This document shows, one piece after another, positions 1-7,252 of a stretch of 15,951 nt of DNA. Source of the stretch: an archaeon (GTDB taxonomy: Archaea; Asgardarchaeota; Hermodarchaeia; Hermodarchaeales; Hermodarchaeaceae). Both the position numbers and the translations under genes were made by a program. Numbering within the stretch: the stretch's first letter is position 1; each line of letters starts with the position of its first letter. The stretch lies in contig JABXGU010000628.1 of assembly GCA_016550415.1 (NCBI GenBank), forward strand, positions 1 to 15,951, written 5' to 3'. The notes beneath the pieces were generated by a model, which did not search any database, was not told the DNA's origin, and was given only the letters and a program-made list of their open reading frames with translations.

Positions 1-645
1 AACGAAATCATTCCCTTGAGAGTCTAAAAAGCCCGACAAATCAGCTGACTGTGCAGGAGCCCAAGAAAAGAGGTTCCAAACAATTTGACCACAAACGTTA
101 GCCATGATGAATAAGCTAACACCACTTCCAAGACCCCAACCCTTCTGAATCATTTCGTCCATAAGAATGACGATAACTCCTGTGAACATCAACTGTAAAA
201 ACACAAGTATTGCAGTTGCTGGTATAAGCTCACCATAGGCTCCAGCAAAGATATATGCGACTGCTTGAAATGCTGTCATGAAAATAGCTAGTACCTTCTG
301 GGCACCCGTATATAGCGACCGCTCATATGGATCAGACATGTCCACACGAATTAGCTGTGAACCAACCAATAGCTGCATGATAAGTCCAGCTGTGACGATT
401 GGACCAATCCCCAACTCCATTAGAGTGCCACGCTGAGAAGCTAGTATTATTCGCAGCCAATAGAAGTAATCATAACCAGTTGTAGGGTCAACACCGTACA
501 ATGGGATATTGGCCATCATGAGAAAAAGTAGAAGAATAACTGCAGTCCAAGCGAACTTTTCACGGAATGAGACTTTCCGCTCGGGTGCCTTGACTTCAGG
601 CATTATTCGAACTAGAGGTCGTAGTGCGTTGAGGAATCGGCTCAT
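1..645 (-). CDS. secY: Protein translocase subunit SecY (Sec61 alpha), N-terminal part
   Basis: SecY forms the protein-conducting channel of the Sec translocon in the cytoplasmic membrane, with SecE and Sec61beta. Only the first 215 codons are present and the reading frame leaves the window at its left edge; archaeal SecY is usually about 450-490 residues. The start reads MSRFLNALRPLVRIMPEV, which is the cytoplasmic amphipathic N-terminal helix. TM1 follows at about 33-50, then the plug/TM2 region around 72-97 (QRGTLMELGIGPIVTAG), and TM3-TM4 around 115-165. The stretch near 168-185 (KGWGLGSGVSLFIMAN) is a family signature. The ATG is preceded by GAGG with an 8-base spacer, which supports this start. 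It is the last recognisable gene of the ribosomal operon, its normal archaeal location after L15. Confidence 0.95.
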   Translation of the reverse strand, partial: MSRFLNALRPLVRIMPEVKAPERKVSFREKFAWTAVILLLFLMMANIPLYGVDPTTGYDYFYWLRIILASQRGTLMELGIGPIVTAGLIMQLLVGSQLIRVDMSDPYERSLYTGAQKVLAIFMTAFQAVAYIFAGAYGELIPATAILVFLQLMFTGVIVILMDEMIQKGWGLGSGVSLFIMANVCGQIVWNLFSWAPAQSADLSGFLDSQGNDFV

Positions 646-746
646 TCCATCTGCCTCATAATACTGTGTTTATTTCGTTTGATTGACTACTGTTTTGGTT
701 TCAAGTTTTCATTCTGGTTGTTGTTTCTGTTTAATTGTGTTTTGGT
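646..746 (-). promoter_or_regulatory. A/C-rich, G-poor spacer between L15 and secY
   Basis: This 101-base spacer is long compared with the 1-40 base gaps elsewhere in the operon. Read on the minus strand it is strongly A/C-rich and nearly free of G until the GAGG Shine-Dalgarno of secY. It probably remains unstructured in the mRNA. No clear TATA box or hairpin is visible, so secY is most likely reached by read-through transcription from L15. In the L15 frame it stays open for 19 codons after the stop before a second TAG. Confidence 0.35.
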
Positions 747-1346
747 CTATGATTTGGATTTCTCGCTTGCTTTAGGCTTTGCTGCGGGTTTTGCTTTGGT
801 TGTTGTTTTAGTCTTTGGTCTGGCTTTAGATTTCTCTTTCATTTCTGTTTTGGGTTTAGCTTTAGCATCTGGCTCAGCTTTTGGAGTCTTTTCTTTTGCA
901 GGAGCCTGGACTGTGCCCTTTGTACTTCCACCCGCTGCTTTGATTTTTTGTGCTGCCCGTTGAGTGAAAACGGGAGCAGTTATTGCAAGTGGGATTGTGA
1001 TAGAGCCACTGCCAAGAACCTTGTCATACCCGTATTCAGTTAGGTTGATTGGAATAGTGGCGTCTTTGGGAGGGGTTGTGCCCTCCGTGAAACGGTCGAG
1101 GTGAAGGGCGATGTCACCGACATTGATGGTACGAGGTCTCTTCAGAAGAGTAGGAGGACGACGAAAGCCATGCTTACCAAAACGGTCAGGGTCATGGGCA
1201 GTAACGTATGTCCAATCATGTTTTTTACCACCTGTTTTTCCTTTTCCGCCTCGTTGTCCAGCTTTGCGATGCTGACCTATTCGACCGTAACCGTGAGTGC
1301 GGCTTCCACGACGCCTGCGAACACTTTTGGGTTTCCGTATAGCCAA
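747..1346 (-). CDS. rpl15: Large subunit ribosomal protein uL15 (archaeal L15/eukaryotic L27a) with basic C-terminal tail
   Basis: uL15 is a late-assembling 50S protein that binds 23S rRNA near the central protuberance. The N-terminus (RRRRGSRTHGYGRIGQHRKAG, about residues 10-30, then QRGGKGKTGG) is the Arg/Gly-rich rRNA-binding loop of the family. The globular part ends near residue 140 with the usual ITAPVFTQRAAQKIKAAGG ending. A further 58 or so residues of Lys/Ala/Pro/Thr repeats (about 142-199) have no counterpart in ordinary archaeal L15. The start codon is TTG, chosen because MAIRKPKSVRRRRGSRT aligns with known N-termini and a GGAG lies 10 bases upstream. It follows the Hsp20 gene by 40 bases and precedes secY. 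The fold is certain; the role of the tail is unknown. Confidence 0.96.
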   Translation of the reverse strand: MAIRKPKSVRRRRGSRTHGYGRIGQHRKAGQRGGKGKTGGKKHDWTYVTAHDPDRFGKHGFRRPPTLLKRPRTINVGDIALHLDRFTEGTTPPKDATIPINLTEYGYDKVLGSGSITIPLAITAPVFTQRAAQKIKAAGGSTKGTVQAPAKEKTPKAEPDAKAKPKTEMKEKSKARPKTKTTTKAKPAAKPKASEKSKS

Positions 1347-1386
1347 TTTGGTTTCTCTCCACGATTTTTATCACATATTTGTAGCA

Positions 1387-1938
1387 TCATTGCTTATCCA
1401 AGTGTACTTCAAGGATGCCATTAGCATAATGAGTTTTAGCAGTATCCTGCTTGATTGGAACAGGCAGTTCAATGGTTTTAGCGTATTTGCGATGAGGCGT
1501 GTCAATGTGTATTGCAATGCTGCTATCATTTATTGTTAGGTTAATATCGTCCTCTTCCACGCCAGGAATTTCTGCTACAACAATAATAGAGTCATCTTGT
1601 TCCAACACTTCGATTAGAGGTTCACGTTCTTCCTGAACGGTCGGAGTTGTCCCTTTTGCTTTAACATTACCAAAGGGATTCAACTGGACACGCCCATCGG
1701 GCCCAATCGCTGCAGAGAACCCCCAAACCATAGGACTCTTTTGAAGTTCACGCAAGATTTCTTCAAATTGCTCTTCAGTATCAGAGGTGAATAATCCTTC
1801 TGGAGCATTATCGCCCAGCCGCTCCATCAATTCTTCAATCATCCGCTTAACTGCCTCAAACTGGGTCTGGAAGATGTCATCTTCCCACCATGGTTTTCTT
1901 TTTCTTCGGCTGTCCTTATCGGATGACAAAATTTTCAC
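1387..1938 (-). CDS. hsp20: Small heat shock protein, Hsp20/alpha-crystallin family
   Basis: An ATP-independent holdase that would bind unfolding proteins in the cytoplasm. The alpha-crystallin domain occupies about residues 105-183: EREPLIEVLEQDDSIIVVAE, then IPGVEEDDINLTINDSSIAI, and the closing A-x-x-x-N-G-I-L-E-V motif (about 171-178). The N-terminal half contains a Trp-rich start (KPWWEDD), a probable helix (about 22-42) and a segment near 70-92 (MVWGFSAAIGPDGRVQLNPFGN) that I recognise from archaeal Hsp20 proteins. The protein stops right after the last beta strand, so the C-terminal I-x-I motif used for oligomer assembly is missing. The longest start is GTG; a TTG at 1929 has a strong AGGTGA six bases upstream and may be the real start. 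It sits between L30 and L15, co-directional and with short gaps, so it is probably expressed with the ribosomal genes. Confidence 0.9.
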   Translation of the reverse strand: MKILSSDKDSRRKRKPWWEDDIFQTQFEAVKRMIEELMERLGDNAPEGLFTSDTEEQFEEILRELQKSPMVWGFSAAIGPDGRVQLNPFGNVKAKGTTPTVQEEREPLIEVLEQDDSIIVVAEIPGVEEDDINLTINDSSIAIHIDTPHRKYAKTIELPVPIKQDTAKTHYANGILEVHLDKQ

Positions 1939-1964
1939 CTTTTTTCAAACATAATTGCTTGGCT

Positions 1965-2459
1965 TCATGTCATGCGCATGATTAGTCCATTAATACCGGC
2001 GCCTCTATACCCAAGCTCGCCTTTTTGTTGAAAAGACCGCTTTGTACTGCCACGGAAGCCTTTCGAAGGCGGGTGTAACCGAAATACCTTCTTAAGCTTT
2101 GGGATGGCGGCTAGGTCTATTTTGAAGTCAACCAAGGCTTTAGCAAGCTCATCTATTGTTTTTAAGTTGGCATTTTTGGCGATATACTCGTCTGTAAGAT
2201 GCCTATTTCCTTCGAGACGCCCACGCTTGCGGAGTAATCTAGCAAGTGTTGGTGAATCTATTTCACCCCAAGTAATAGTATCCTTAACTTTCTGAAGCAT
2301 TCCAATGTTTGTCTGCCGATTATCGATGATAATGGCATGGTGTACTCGTGTCAGGTTAAGGAGTCGAACAGTTTCTTTGATATCCTTGCGTTGACCAATA
2401 ACACTGCGTACTCGTACAACAGCAATTAGTGTCTTAGCTTCAGTAGCTTCTCCATTCAT
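1965..2459 (-). CDS. rpl30: Large subunit ribosomal protein uL30 (archaeal/eukaryotic L7/L30 type)
   Basis: uL30 is a peripheral 50S protein contacting 23S rRNA helices near the 5S region. The core (about residues 10-65: LIAVVRVRSVIGQRKDIKET, then LLNLTRVHHAIII and GMLQKVKDTITWGEI) is the conserved ferredoxin-like L30 fold. At 164 residues it is the long archaeal/eukaryotic form rather than the roughly 60-residue bacterial one, with the family extension PPSKGFRGSTKRSFQQKGELGYRG near the end. The ATG begins one base after the S5 stop, and its GGAG lies inside the S5 3' end, implying coupled translation. Downstream is the inserted Hsp20 gene rather than L15. Confidence 0.96.
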   Translation of the reverse strand: MNGEATEAKTLIAVVRVRSVIGQRKDIKETVRLLNLTRVHHAIIIDNRQTNIGMLQKVKDTITWGEIDSPTLARLLRKRGRLEGNRHLTDEYIAKNANLKTIDELAKALVDFKIDLAAIPKLKKVFRLHPPSKGFRGSTKRSFQQKGELGYRGAGINGLIMRMT

Positions 2460-2460
2460 T

Positions 2461-3114
2461 TTATTCAGATCTCCGTACCCAATCTTGGGGTGTCATGATT
2501 CTGTGAGTTTTTTCGAGTGCAGCAAATACAGAATGAGCAAAATTTAATGTGGTCCTTGTATGACCGCGTGTTCGGGACCAAACATCATGAATGCCCGCAA
2601 GTCGTAAGACAACTTTAATCATATCTGCTGTTACTAAACCTGTGCCTTTTGGTGCAGGAAGAAGTTTGACCCTTACACTACCTGTTTTCCCGTCCACCTT
2701 GTAAGGAACAGAGTGGGGATCAGAGCAACCACATTCCCAGCTACCACAACCTCGTCGGACTGGAATGAGGTTGAGTTTGCCTCGGAGGATAGCTTTGCGG
2801 ATTGCAGGACCGATTTCTGAAGCTTTCCCTTCACCAATTCCAACAAAGCCATTTTCATTTCCCACAATAACAGTGGCCTTAAAACGTGATTTCTCTCCTG
2901 CATCGGTTTGCTTCTGTACCAAGTTAATGTCGATGACTTCCTCTTGCAAATCGGGAAGCAGAACATCGATAATTTCAGGTTCTTTGATGGGCAAAGTCAG
3001 TTGGAACAAATCACTAATGGAAGTGATTTGACCATTCTTTACCATGTGCCCGACGCTGGTAACAGGAATCCATTCGTCAATGGAAAAATCACGTGGATGT
3101 TCTCTTTTACTCAT
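2461..3114 (-). CDS. rps5: Small subunit ribosomal protein uS5 (archaeal/eukaryotic S2 type)
   Basis: uS5 helps line the mRNA entry channel of the 30S subunit and affects decoding accuracy. The long N-terminal region (EWIPVTSVGHMVKNGQITSI, about 15-34) is typical of archaeal and eukaryotic S5. The double-stranded-RNA-binding S5 domain follows at about 65-130, with FKATVIVGNENGFVGIGEGK and the Cys-containing loop RGCGSWECGC. The C-terminal domain (about 143-207) includes LLPAPKGTGLV and AGIHDVWSRTRGHTRTT. Length (217) is normal for the family. Its ATG overlaps the L18 stop by one base (TGATG) and GAGG lies nine bases upstream within L18, so translation is probably coupled. Confidence 0.97.
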   Translation of the reverse strand: MSKREHPRDFSIDEWIPVTSVGHMVKNGQITSISDLFQLTLPIKEPEIIDVLLPDLQEEVIDINLVQKQTDAGEKSRFKATVIVGNENGFVGIGEGKASEIGPAIRKAILRGKLNLIPVRRGCGSWECGCSDPHSVPYKVDGKTGSVRVKLLPAPKGTGLVTADMIKVVLRLAGIHDVWSRTRGHTRTTLNFAHSVFAALEKTHRIMTPQDWVRRSE

Positions 3115-3719
3115 CAGGATGACCCTCTTGTCTGGAATTTCTTAGTAATGTTTGTTTTTGAGGTTTCGAACATTGCAGGGAGCTTTGTGAGGTCTGCTCG
3201 ACCCTTCGAAACTTTACCAAATTGTCGTTTAAACTCAGTTGGAGCATCTTTACTTAGTTCATTAGCGTAAGTTACGATATGTTCGCCAGAAATCCGTTTT
3301 TCTGAAGGAAACATTTTCTCGGAACAGTGAATCTTGAGCCCTGCATCAATAGCACCCTTAATAACAGAAAATATCCTTGACCCAGGAATTGGCAGAGCTA
3401 ATCCAATATCAGTGATAGCAGATGTTACTCCTGCCTTCAATGCTCGCTGACCAACTAGATAGCCAGTAAGATATGCAGCAGGTAGATTCTTTACACCAGC
3501 AGTCCATCCAAATTCCTTCAAATGTCGTGACTCAGCAAATCCAATAGTACGATCGCCCTTAGGAAGTGCTTCCATGACTTGAGCAACGATACGAGTACTG
3601 GATATGCGAACGACCAACCTAGGATGAGGTGAAATCACCATTCGGCGTCTGGCGTGATAATCAGTTTTTCCTTGACGCCTACGACGAAATGTTGCTTTAT
3701 AGCGGGGTCCAGTTGCCAT
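3114..3719 (-). CDS. rpl18: Large subunit ribosomal protein uL18 (archaeal L18/eukaryotic L5)
   Basis: uL18 binds 5S rRNA and anchors it to the central protuberance of the 50S subunit. Family features are visible in order: the basic N-terminus with the RRRRQGKTDYHARRRMV motif (about 12-28), the rRNA-binding strand region PRLVVRISSTRIVAQV (33-48), and the block AAYLTGYLVGQRALKAG (81-97). GSRIFSVIKGAIDAGL (113-128) is also characteristic. The C-terminal third (HCSEKMFPSEKRISGEHI) matches the archaeal extension absent in bacterial L18. The ATG has GAGG nine bases upstream, just after the L19e stop. Length is 201 residues, normal for archaea. Confidence 0.97.
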   Translation of the reverse strand: MATGPRYKATFRRRRQGKTDYHARRRMVISPHPRLVVRISSTRIVAQVMEALPKGDRTIGFAESRHLKEFGWTAGVKNLPAAYLTGYLVGQRALKAGVTSAITDIGLALPIPGSRIFSVIKGAIDAGLKIHCSEKMFPSEKRISGEHIVTYANELSKDAPTEFKRQFGKVSKGRADLTKLPAMFETSKTNITKKFQTRGSS

Positions 3720-3733
3720 TTTTTAACGCCTCT

Positions 3734-4186
3734 TTATTTGCCTCTTTTCATTTTGTTTTCTTGAATGTAGACGTCGACACGACGTATTGATTCGAACATG
3801 CCACCTTTTGCTAATCGATATAACCGCCTATAATCAGAGGGACGGATGATACGCTGAACACGGAGCTTCTTTATATGACGACGAATAGCCCGAATTTTCA
3901 GCATCCATCGCTCTTTCTTGGATAATTTTGCAGTAGATTTGCCCTCACGGCTTCCAGGTCCACTTCGCATTCCACTTTTTCTTTTTTGGTGAAGCACTTT
4001 AGCTCTGGCACGACTTACACCAACAATATGACGACGACGGATGGCACCTTCATGGATTAAGCGTCTAATATCGTCACGACGAATAGCTAGGGCTACATCA
4101 TCAAGTCGGTTCGGGTCAATCCAAATCCGGTTCCTACCGACATTAAGCATACGTGCCGCTAATTTACGTGCTGGACGAACATTCAT
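3734..4186 (-). CDS. rpl19e: Large subunit ribosomal protein eL19
   Basis: eL19 is found only in archaea and eukaryotes and binds 23S rRNA near the exit-tunnel side of the large subunit, with a long helix reaching toward the small subunit. The N-terminal part (NVRPARKLAARMLNVGRNRIWIDPN, about 2-26) and the DDIRRLIHEGAI segment (38-49) are diagnostic. The basic loop SRARAKVLHQKRKSGMRSGPGSREGKSTAK (about 58-87) is the conserved rRNA-binding hinge. The remainder is a highly charged helix ending YIQENKMKRGK. Length (150) is typical. A GGTGA sits eight bases before the ATG. It lies between L32e and L18, the standard archaeal position. Confidence 0.97.
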   Translation of the reverse strand: MNVRPARKLAARMLNVGRNRIWIDPNRLDDVALAIRRDDIRRLIHEGAIRRRHIVGVSRARAKVLHQKRKSGMRSGPGSREGKSTAKLSKKERWMLKIRAIRRHIKKLRVQRIIRPSDYRRLYRLAKGGMFESIRRVDVYIQENKMKRGK

Positions 4187-4202
4187 TATTTTTCACCGTA
4201 TT

Positions 4203-4652
4203 CTAGTGTTCCTCTTCTGTTGGTATGATATCTGTTGGTTCAGGAAGTCGCGACTTAAGTTGGGGATTGAGCACTCGTAAGCCCAAATCATCTGCTCGCT
4301 CCAAAATGGTAAGACGCTTTCGATCACCAACACGACTAGCAATTCTCACAGCATGAACAGTAGGATGAAGACCATTCAATTGCTCAATAGTGTGTACTAA
4401 CACCTCTTGCAATCCAGAAGGATGAAGATTTCTAAGCTTAGCTGGACTTCGATAGCCTACAGAAGGCATCTGTGGGAAGCCCTTCTTATTTTCTCGAATC
4501 TTGGAATCAATTCCAATTGGACGCCGCCAACTTGGCTTTACACGCTTGTATCTCCAACTTTCGGAACGGCGAAATTCGGGCTTCCTCTCTTTGTCTTTAC
4601 GCTTTAGGAGCAATTCCTTTCTTAGCCGTTTTAGATGTTTGCTTTTTTTCAT
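4203..4652 (-). CDS. rpl32e: Large subunit ribosomal protein eL32
   Basis: eL32 is an archaeal/eukaryotic 50S protein that contacts 23S rRNA on the solvent side. The first 25 residues are mostly Lys/Arg/Leu. The signature FRRSESWRYKRVKPSWRRP (about 27-45) followed by GIDSKIRENKKGFPQMPSVGY identifies the family. The globular half (about 66-134) contains RSPAKLRNLHPSGLQEVLV and VRIASRVGDRKRLTILERA. The final residues (PTDIIPTEEEH) form a short acidic tail. An ATG with GGTGA seven bases upstream marks the start. Length is 149 residues, within the family range. Confidence 0.96.
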   Translation of the reverse strand: MKKSKHLKRLRKELLLKRKDKERKPEFRRSESWRYKRVKPSWRRPIGIDSKIRENKKGFPQMPSVGYRSPAKLRNLHPSGLQEVLVHTIEQLNGLHPTVHAVRIASRVGDRKRLTILERADDLGLRVLNPQLKSRLPEPTDIIPTEEEH

Positions 4653-4674
4653 AGTGAATCACCCTTCATTAAAT

Positions 4675-5238
4675 CTAGATGGTCCAAACCTGCTCACCAA
4701 TGCGTTTCTCGTAGACGTACACACCGTCGTGGAATTTTCTTGGGTCTTTTCGACGAAGTCTTGTAGCTGCCTGAATGTTTGCAGCTGTTTGTCCAACAAG
4801 CTCGATATCTATACCTTCTATAATGACATCGTCGCCTTCAACTCGGACTTTAACGCCGGGTAAAATCTTGGCGACGCGTATGGCCTTTTCGCCATAAAAG
4901 TTCGTGATTGCGAGTTTGTCATCAACAACCTTGGCTGTTGGTGGAAAATGGGCGAAGACGATTTTCATCTTATATGTGACGCCGTGAGTAACTCCCAACA
5001 TCATATTTTTGATATGTGAAAGAATAGTTCCCACTAGCGCAATCTGTTGGCTACGTGGGAATTCTACAGAGACTCTAATCGCGTTCTTAATGTGTTCAAT
5101 GGTTACTTCAGCGTGATTGAAATCACGGACTATTTCGCCCTTAGGTCCTTTTACTGTTACTAGCCTTCCATCTACTGTGACTGTCGTACCCTCAATCACG
5201 GGAGTCGATAATTTGAATTGCGTTCTTTTTGGTGGCAT
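4675..5238 (-). CDS. rpl6: Large subunit ribosomal protein uL6 (eukaryotic L9)
   Basis: uL6 binds 23S rRNA near the base of the L7/L12 stalk and the factor-binding site. It has the expected duplicated beta-alpha fold: repeat one at about 8-85 (VTVDGRLVTVKGPKGEI) and repeat two at about 88-180. The second repeat carries KIVFAHFPPTAKV, NFYGEKAIRVAKILPGVKV and the archaeal/eukaryotic signature KDPRKFHDGVYVYEK. Length (187) is typical. The ATG follows AAGGAGTGA, a strong Shine-Dalgarno. It is placed between S8 and L32e as in other archaea. Confidence 0.97.
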   Translation of the reverse strand: MPPKRTQFKLSTPVIEGTTVTVDGRLVTVKGPKGEIVRDFNHAEVTIEHIKNAIRVSVEFPRSQQIALVGTILSHIKNMMLGVTHGVTYKMKIVFAHFPPTAKVVDDKLAITNFYGEKAIRVAKILPGVKVRVEGDDVIIEGIDIELVGQTAANIQAATRLRRKDPRKFHDGVYVYEKRIGEQVWTI

Positions 5239-5256
5239 TATTATTCACTCCTTGGT

Positions 5257-5649
5257 CTAGTAGATGTAGGCTATGAGACGCCCTCCATGTCCTTGTTCGA
5301 TAGCTTCTTGATGGGACATGAATCCCTTAGATGTAGAAACGATAAGAATTCCAAATTGGCGTGCTGGGAGGTATCGCTTCTCCCAGTATTCAAAGTCGGT
5401 CCTTTTGACTGCAAAATTTGGTTTAATGACACCGCAATGGTTAATTCGCCCAAGGAGTTCAACCCGGAGCATACCTGCCTTCCCATCATCGATGAACTCA
5501 AACTCACCAATATATCCGAGACGTTGCATGATACGTAACGCTGCTCCAACTCGCTTGGAAGCAGGAGCTAAAAGTACTTCAGACTTACGTAGCAATTCAT
5601 GATTCATAATTGTCGAGAAGGCATCTGCCAATGGATCTTTTACTGTCAT
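5257..5649 (-). CDS. rps8: Small subunit ribosomal protein uS8
   Basis: uS8 is a primary 16S rRNA-binding protein that organises the central domain of the 30S subunit. The N-terminal domain ([20 protein letters not shown]) and the C-terminal block ([23 protein letters not shown]) are the conserved halves; [10 protein letters not shown] closes the chain. I start at the ATG because it aligns with known archaeal N-termini and has AAGTGA eight bases upstream. A GTG four codons earlier (5661) is possible but has a poorer context. The resulting 130 residues match the family. It lies between S14 and L6. Confidence 0.96.
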   Translation of the reverse strand: MTVKDPLADAFSTIMNHELLRKSEVLLAPASKRVGAALRIMQRLGYIGEFEFIDDGKAGMLRVELLGRINHCGVIKPNFAVKRTDFEYWEKRYLPARQFGILIVSTSKGFMSHQEAIEQGHGGRLIAYIY

Positions 5650-5665
5650 CTTATCATTCACTTCT

Positions 5666-5815
5666 TTAGCTGTATTTTCGAAATCCCAGTTCTTCTGCTA
5701 CCTCGCGGAAACACCGTCGACACAACATGATATTATAACTGCGAATAACTGCACGATGAGTACCACATCGCCGGCAAGAGCGGCTTCCTTTACCTTTTTT
5801 CTTTTCCTCAGACAT
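5666..5815 (-). CDS. rps14: Small subunit ribosomal protein uS14, zinc-binding type
   Basis: A small 30S head protein of 49 residues that binds 16S rRNA near the decoding region. Four cysteines (C14, C17, C32, C35) in two C-R-R-C pairs form the zinc ribbon typical of archaeal/eukaryotic S14 (S29). The ending EELGFRKYS is also conserved. The ATG is one base after the L5 stop, with GGAGG nine bases upstream inside the L5 3' end. An in-frame upstream extension to 5857 would overlap L5 and has no homologous N-terminus, so it was discarded. Confidence 0.95.
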   Translation of the reverse strand: MSEEKKKGKGSRSCRRCGTHRAVIRSYNIMLCRRCFREVAEELGFRKYS

Positions 5816-5816
5816 G

Positions 5817-6494
5817 TTACTCTTCCTCCATCTCTGGTTGAGTGAATTGAACACCAAGTTCTCTTGTTAGTACCTCCATCGCTTCTTCAGGAGTTATCCG
5901 ATGACGCTTGGGGATTTGATGACGAGCTCGGCGCCGGCGTTTAACACGATATCCGGGTCGCTCAATGCAAATACAGACATCCATCCCGAAGATCCCAAGT
6001 TCAGGATCATACCTTACACCAGGAATTTGGATATGCTCGGAGACTCCGAAAGAGATGTTTCCAGCATGGTCTACAGAAGAAGCAGGAAGCTGGTTTTCCT
6101 TTGTATCTAAAGCGCGTTTAGTGAACTCTATGGCTTGGGTTCCTCGCAATGTCACCTTGCAGCCCATCGGTTCACCTTTCCGGAGACCAAAGTCACGGTT
6201 AGTTGATTTTGCTAAAACATTCTTAGGCTTCTGACCTGTCAGGGTCTCTAGAATAGTTTTAGCCTTTGCAAGTGTTTCGCCTCCAACACCAAGGGACATA
6301 TTAACGACAACCTTCGAAATGAAGATTTTCCGCATCATATTGCCCTTTTTCAGCTTGGGCTTCTCCTTAGGTTTGGGCTCTCCTTGTCGGCTTGGTTTTG
6401 GCTTAGATTCAGACGGAGCAGTTTCTGCCTTGGGTTTAGCCGTCGTGCGCCTTCGTGTTGTTTTGGGTTGGGTGCTAGTTTCAACTTTTGACAT
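5817..6494 (-). CDS. rpl5: Large subunit ribosomal protein uL5 (eukaryotic L11) with basic N-terminal tail
   Basis: uL5 binds 5S rRNA and contacts P-site tRNA and the 30S head. The conserved protein begins at about residue 54 ([19 protein letters not shown]) and runs through [33 protein letters not shown], a 5S-binding region, to [26 protein letters not shown]. In front of it are about 52 residues rich in Lys, Pro, Thr, Ser and Ala, absent from ordinary archaeal L5. The extended ATG has GGAGG ten bases upstream and the S4e stop is immediately before it, so the extension is probably translated. An internal ATG pair at codons 53-54 has only a weak AAGGG ahead of it. The composition of the tail resembles those on L15 and S3 in this same operon. 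Confidence 0.95.
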   Translation of the reverse strand: MSKVETSTQPKTTRRRTTAKPKAETAPSESKPKPSRQGEPKPKEKPKLKKGNMMRKIFISKVVVNMSLGVGGETLAKAKTILETLTGQKPKNVLAKSTNRDFGLRKGEPMGCKVTLRGTQAIEFTKRALDTKENQLPASSVDHAGNISFGVSEHIQIPGVRYDPELGIFGMDVCICIERPGYRVKRRRRARHQIPKRHRITPEEAMEVLTRELGVQFTQPEMEEE

Positions 6495-6496
6495 GC

Positions 6497-7237
6497 TTAG
6501 CTTGCCTCCGGAAGAGTAATGATTGGTTTATCTTCACCAATTGGAAAGACGTACCGGATTGCGGTTAGAATTGTTGTTCCATCAGTACTCTCGATGGTTC
6601 CCAATTGGGTTTCAGCATCCATTTTTACTAGCTTACCAACGAAGGCAACATGAACGCCACCTGTAATAACTGTCAGCGTACCTTCTTTCAATGGGATGTG
6701 ACTCTCGATATGTTGTTCAGGTACCTTGATGAGTAGCGTATCACCACAATGGTAACTTTCTTTCGGCTTTCCCTTTGGATTATCAACAGAAAGTAAAATG
6801 TTACGACCGTCATGAAGGTGTAGCTGGATATTTCCTTTAGCGACTGTGGTCTTGCCAACTATCTTACAAGGCTTGATTTTGGCTTCTTTTACAGCAATTG
6901 GTTGAATCTGTATGAGATGGCTAGCAGAGGGAAGCATACGAACTCGTGTCTTGATTTCAGGCACTTCAATAATGTCCATTAGTCCTACAGGATATTTGTA
7001 ATCCTTATGTACACGACCATCTACCAGAACTAGGCCTTTTGCAATAACACGGCGTGTTTCATTGAGTGTCTTTGTTAACTTTAGTAAATCACGTATGACA
7101 ACACCGAGTGGCAGACTTTCATCCATTGGGTGAGGACCTGCATTAGTCCTAATAGTAAATGGTCTCTCTTTGCGTCTTATAGGCCAATGAAGAGGCGCCG
7201 CTAACCGTTTCAGATGTTTCCGTGAACCTTTTGGCAT
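6497..7237 (-). CDS. rps4e: Small subunit ribosomal protein eS4
   Basis: eS4 is an archaeal/eukaryotic 30S protein located on the body. The order of domains is normal: the N-terminal motif GSRKHLKRLAAPLHWPIRRKE (about 4-24), an S4-like RNA-binding domain (about 40-105, with LPLGVVIRDLLKLTKTLNE and RRVIAKGLVLVDGRVHKDYKYPVGLMD), a central beta domain, and a C-terminal KOW-type motif (about 185-210, TVITGGVHVAFVGKLVKMD). The 246-residue length is usual. The ATG follows GGAGGAG. It lies between L24 and L5, which is diagnostic of the archaeal spc-type cluster. Confidence 0.97.
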   Translation of the reverse strand: MPKGSRKHLKRLAAPLHWPIRRKERPFTIRTNAGPHPMDESLPLGVVIRDLLKLTKTLNETRRVIAKGLVLVDGRVHKDYKYPVGLMDIIEVPEIKTRVRMLPSASHLIQIQPIAVKEAKIKPCKIVGKTTVAKGNIQLHLHDGRNILLSVDNPKGKPKESYHCGDTLLIKVPEQHIESHIPLKEGTLTVITGGVHVAFVGKLVKMDAETQLGTIESTDGTTILTAIRYVFPIGEDKPIITLPEAS

Positions 7238-7252
7238 AACTACTCCTCCAAA

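Noticed and set aside
679..963. Plus-strand hydrophobic open frame that looks like a small membrane protein
   Set aside because: Antisense shadow of the Lys/Ala-rich L15 tail and its A-rich downstream spacer; no family motif.
2673..2966. Second minus-strand open frame inside S5
   Set aside because: Out-of-frame shadow of S5 with no coherent domain or start signal.
5218..5538. Plus-strand open frame across S8
   Set aside because: Antisense to a clearly conserved ribosomal protein; no motif or start context.
5816..5857. A longer S14 starting inside L5
   Set aside because: The extension overlaps the end of L5 in another frame, while the inner ATG has GGAGG nine bases upstream and gives the normal 49-residue protein.
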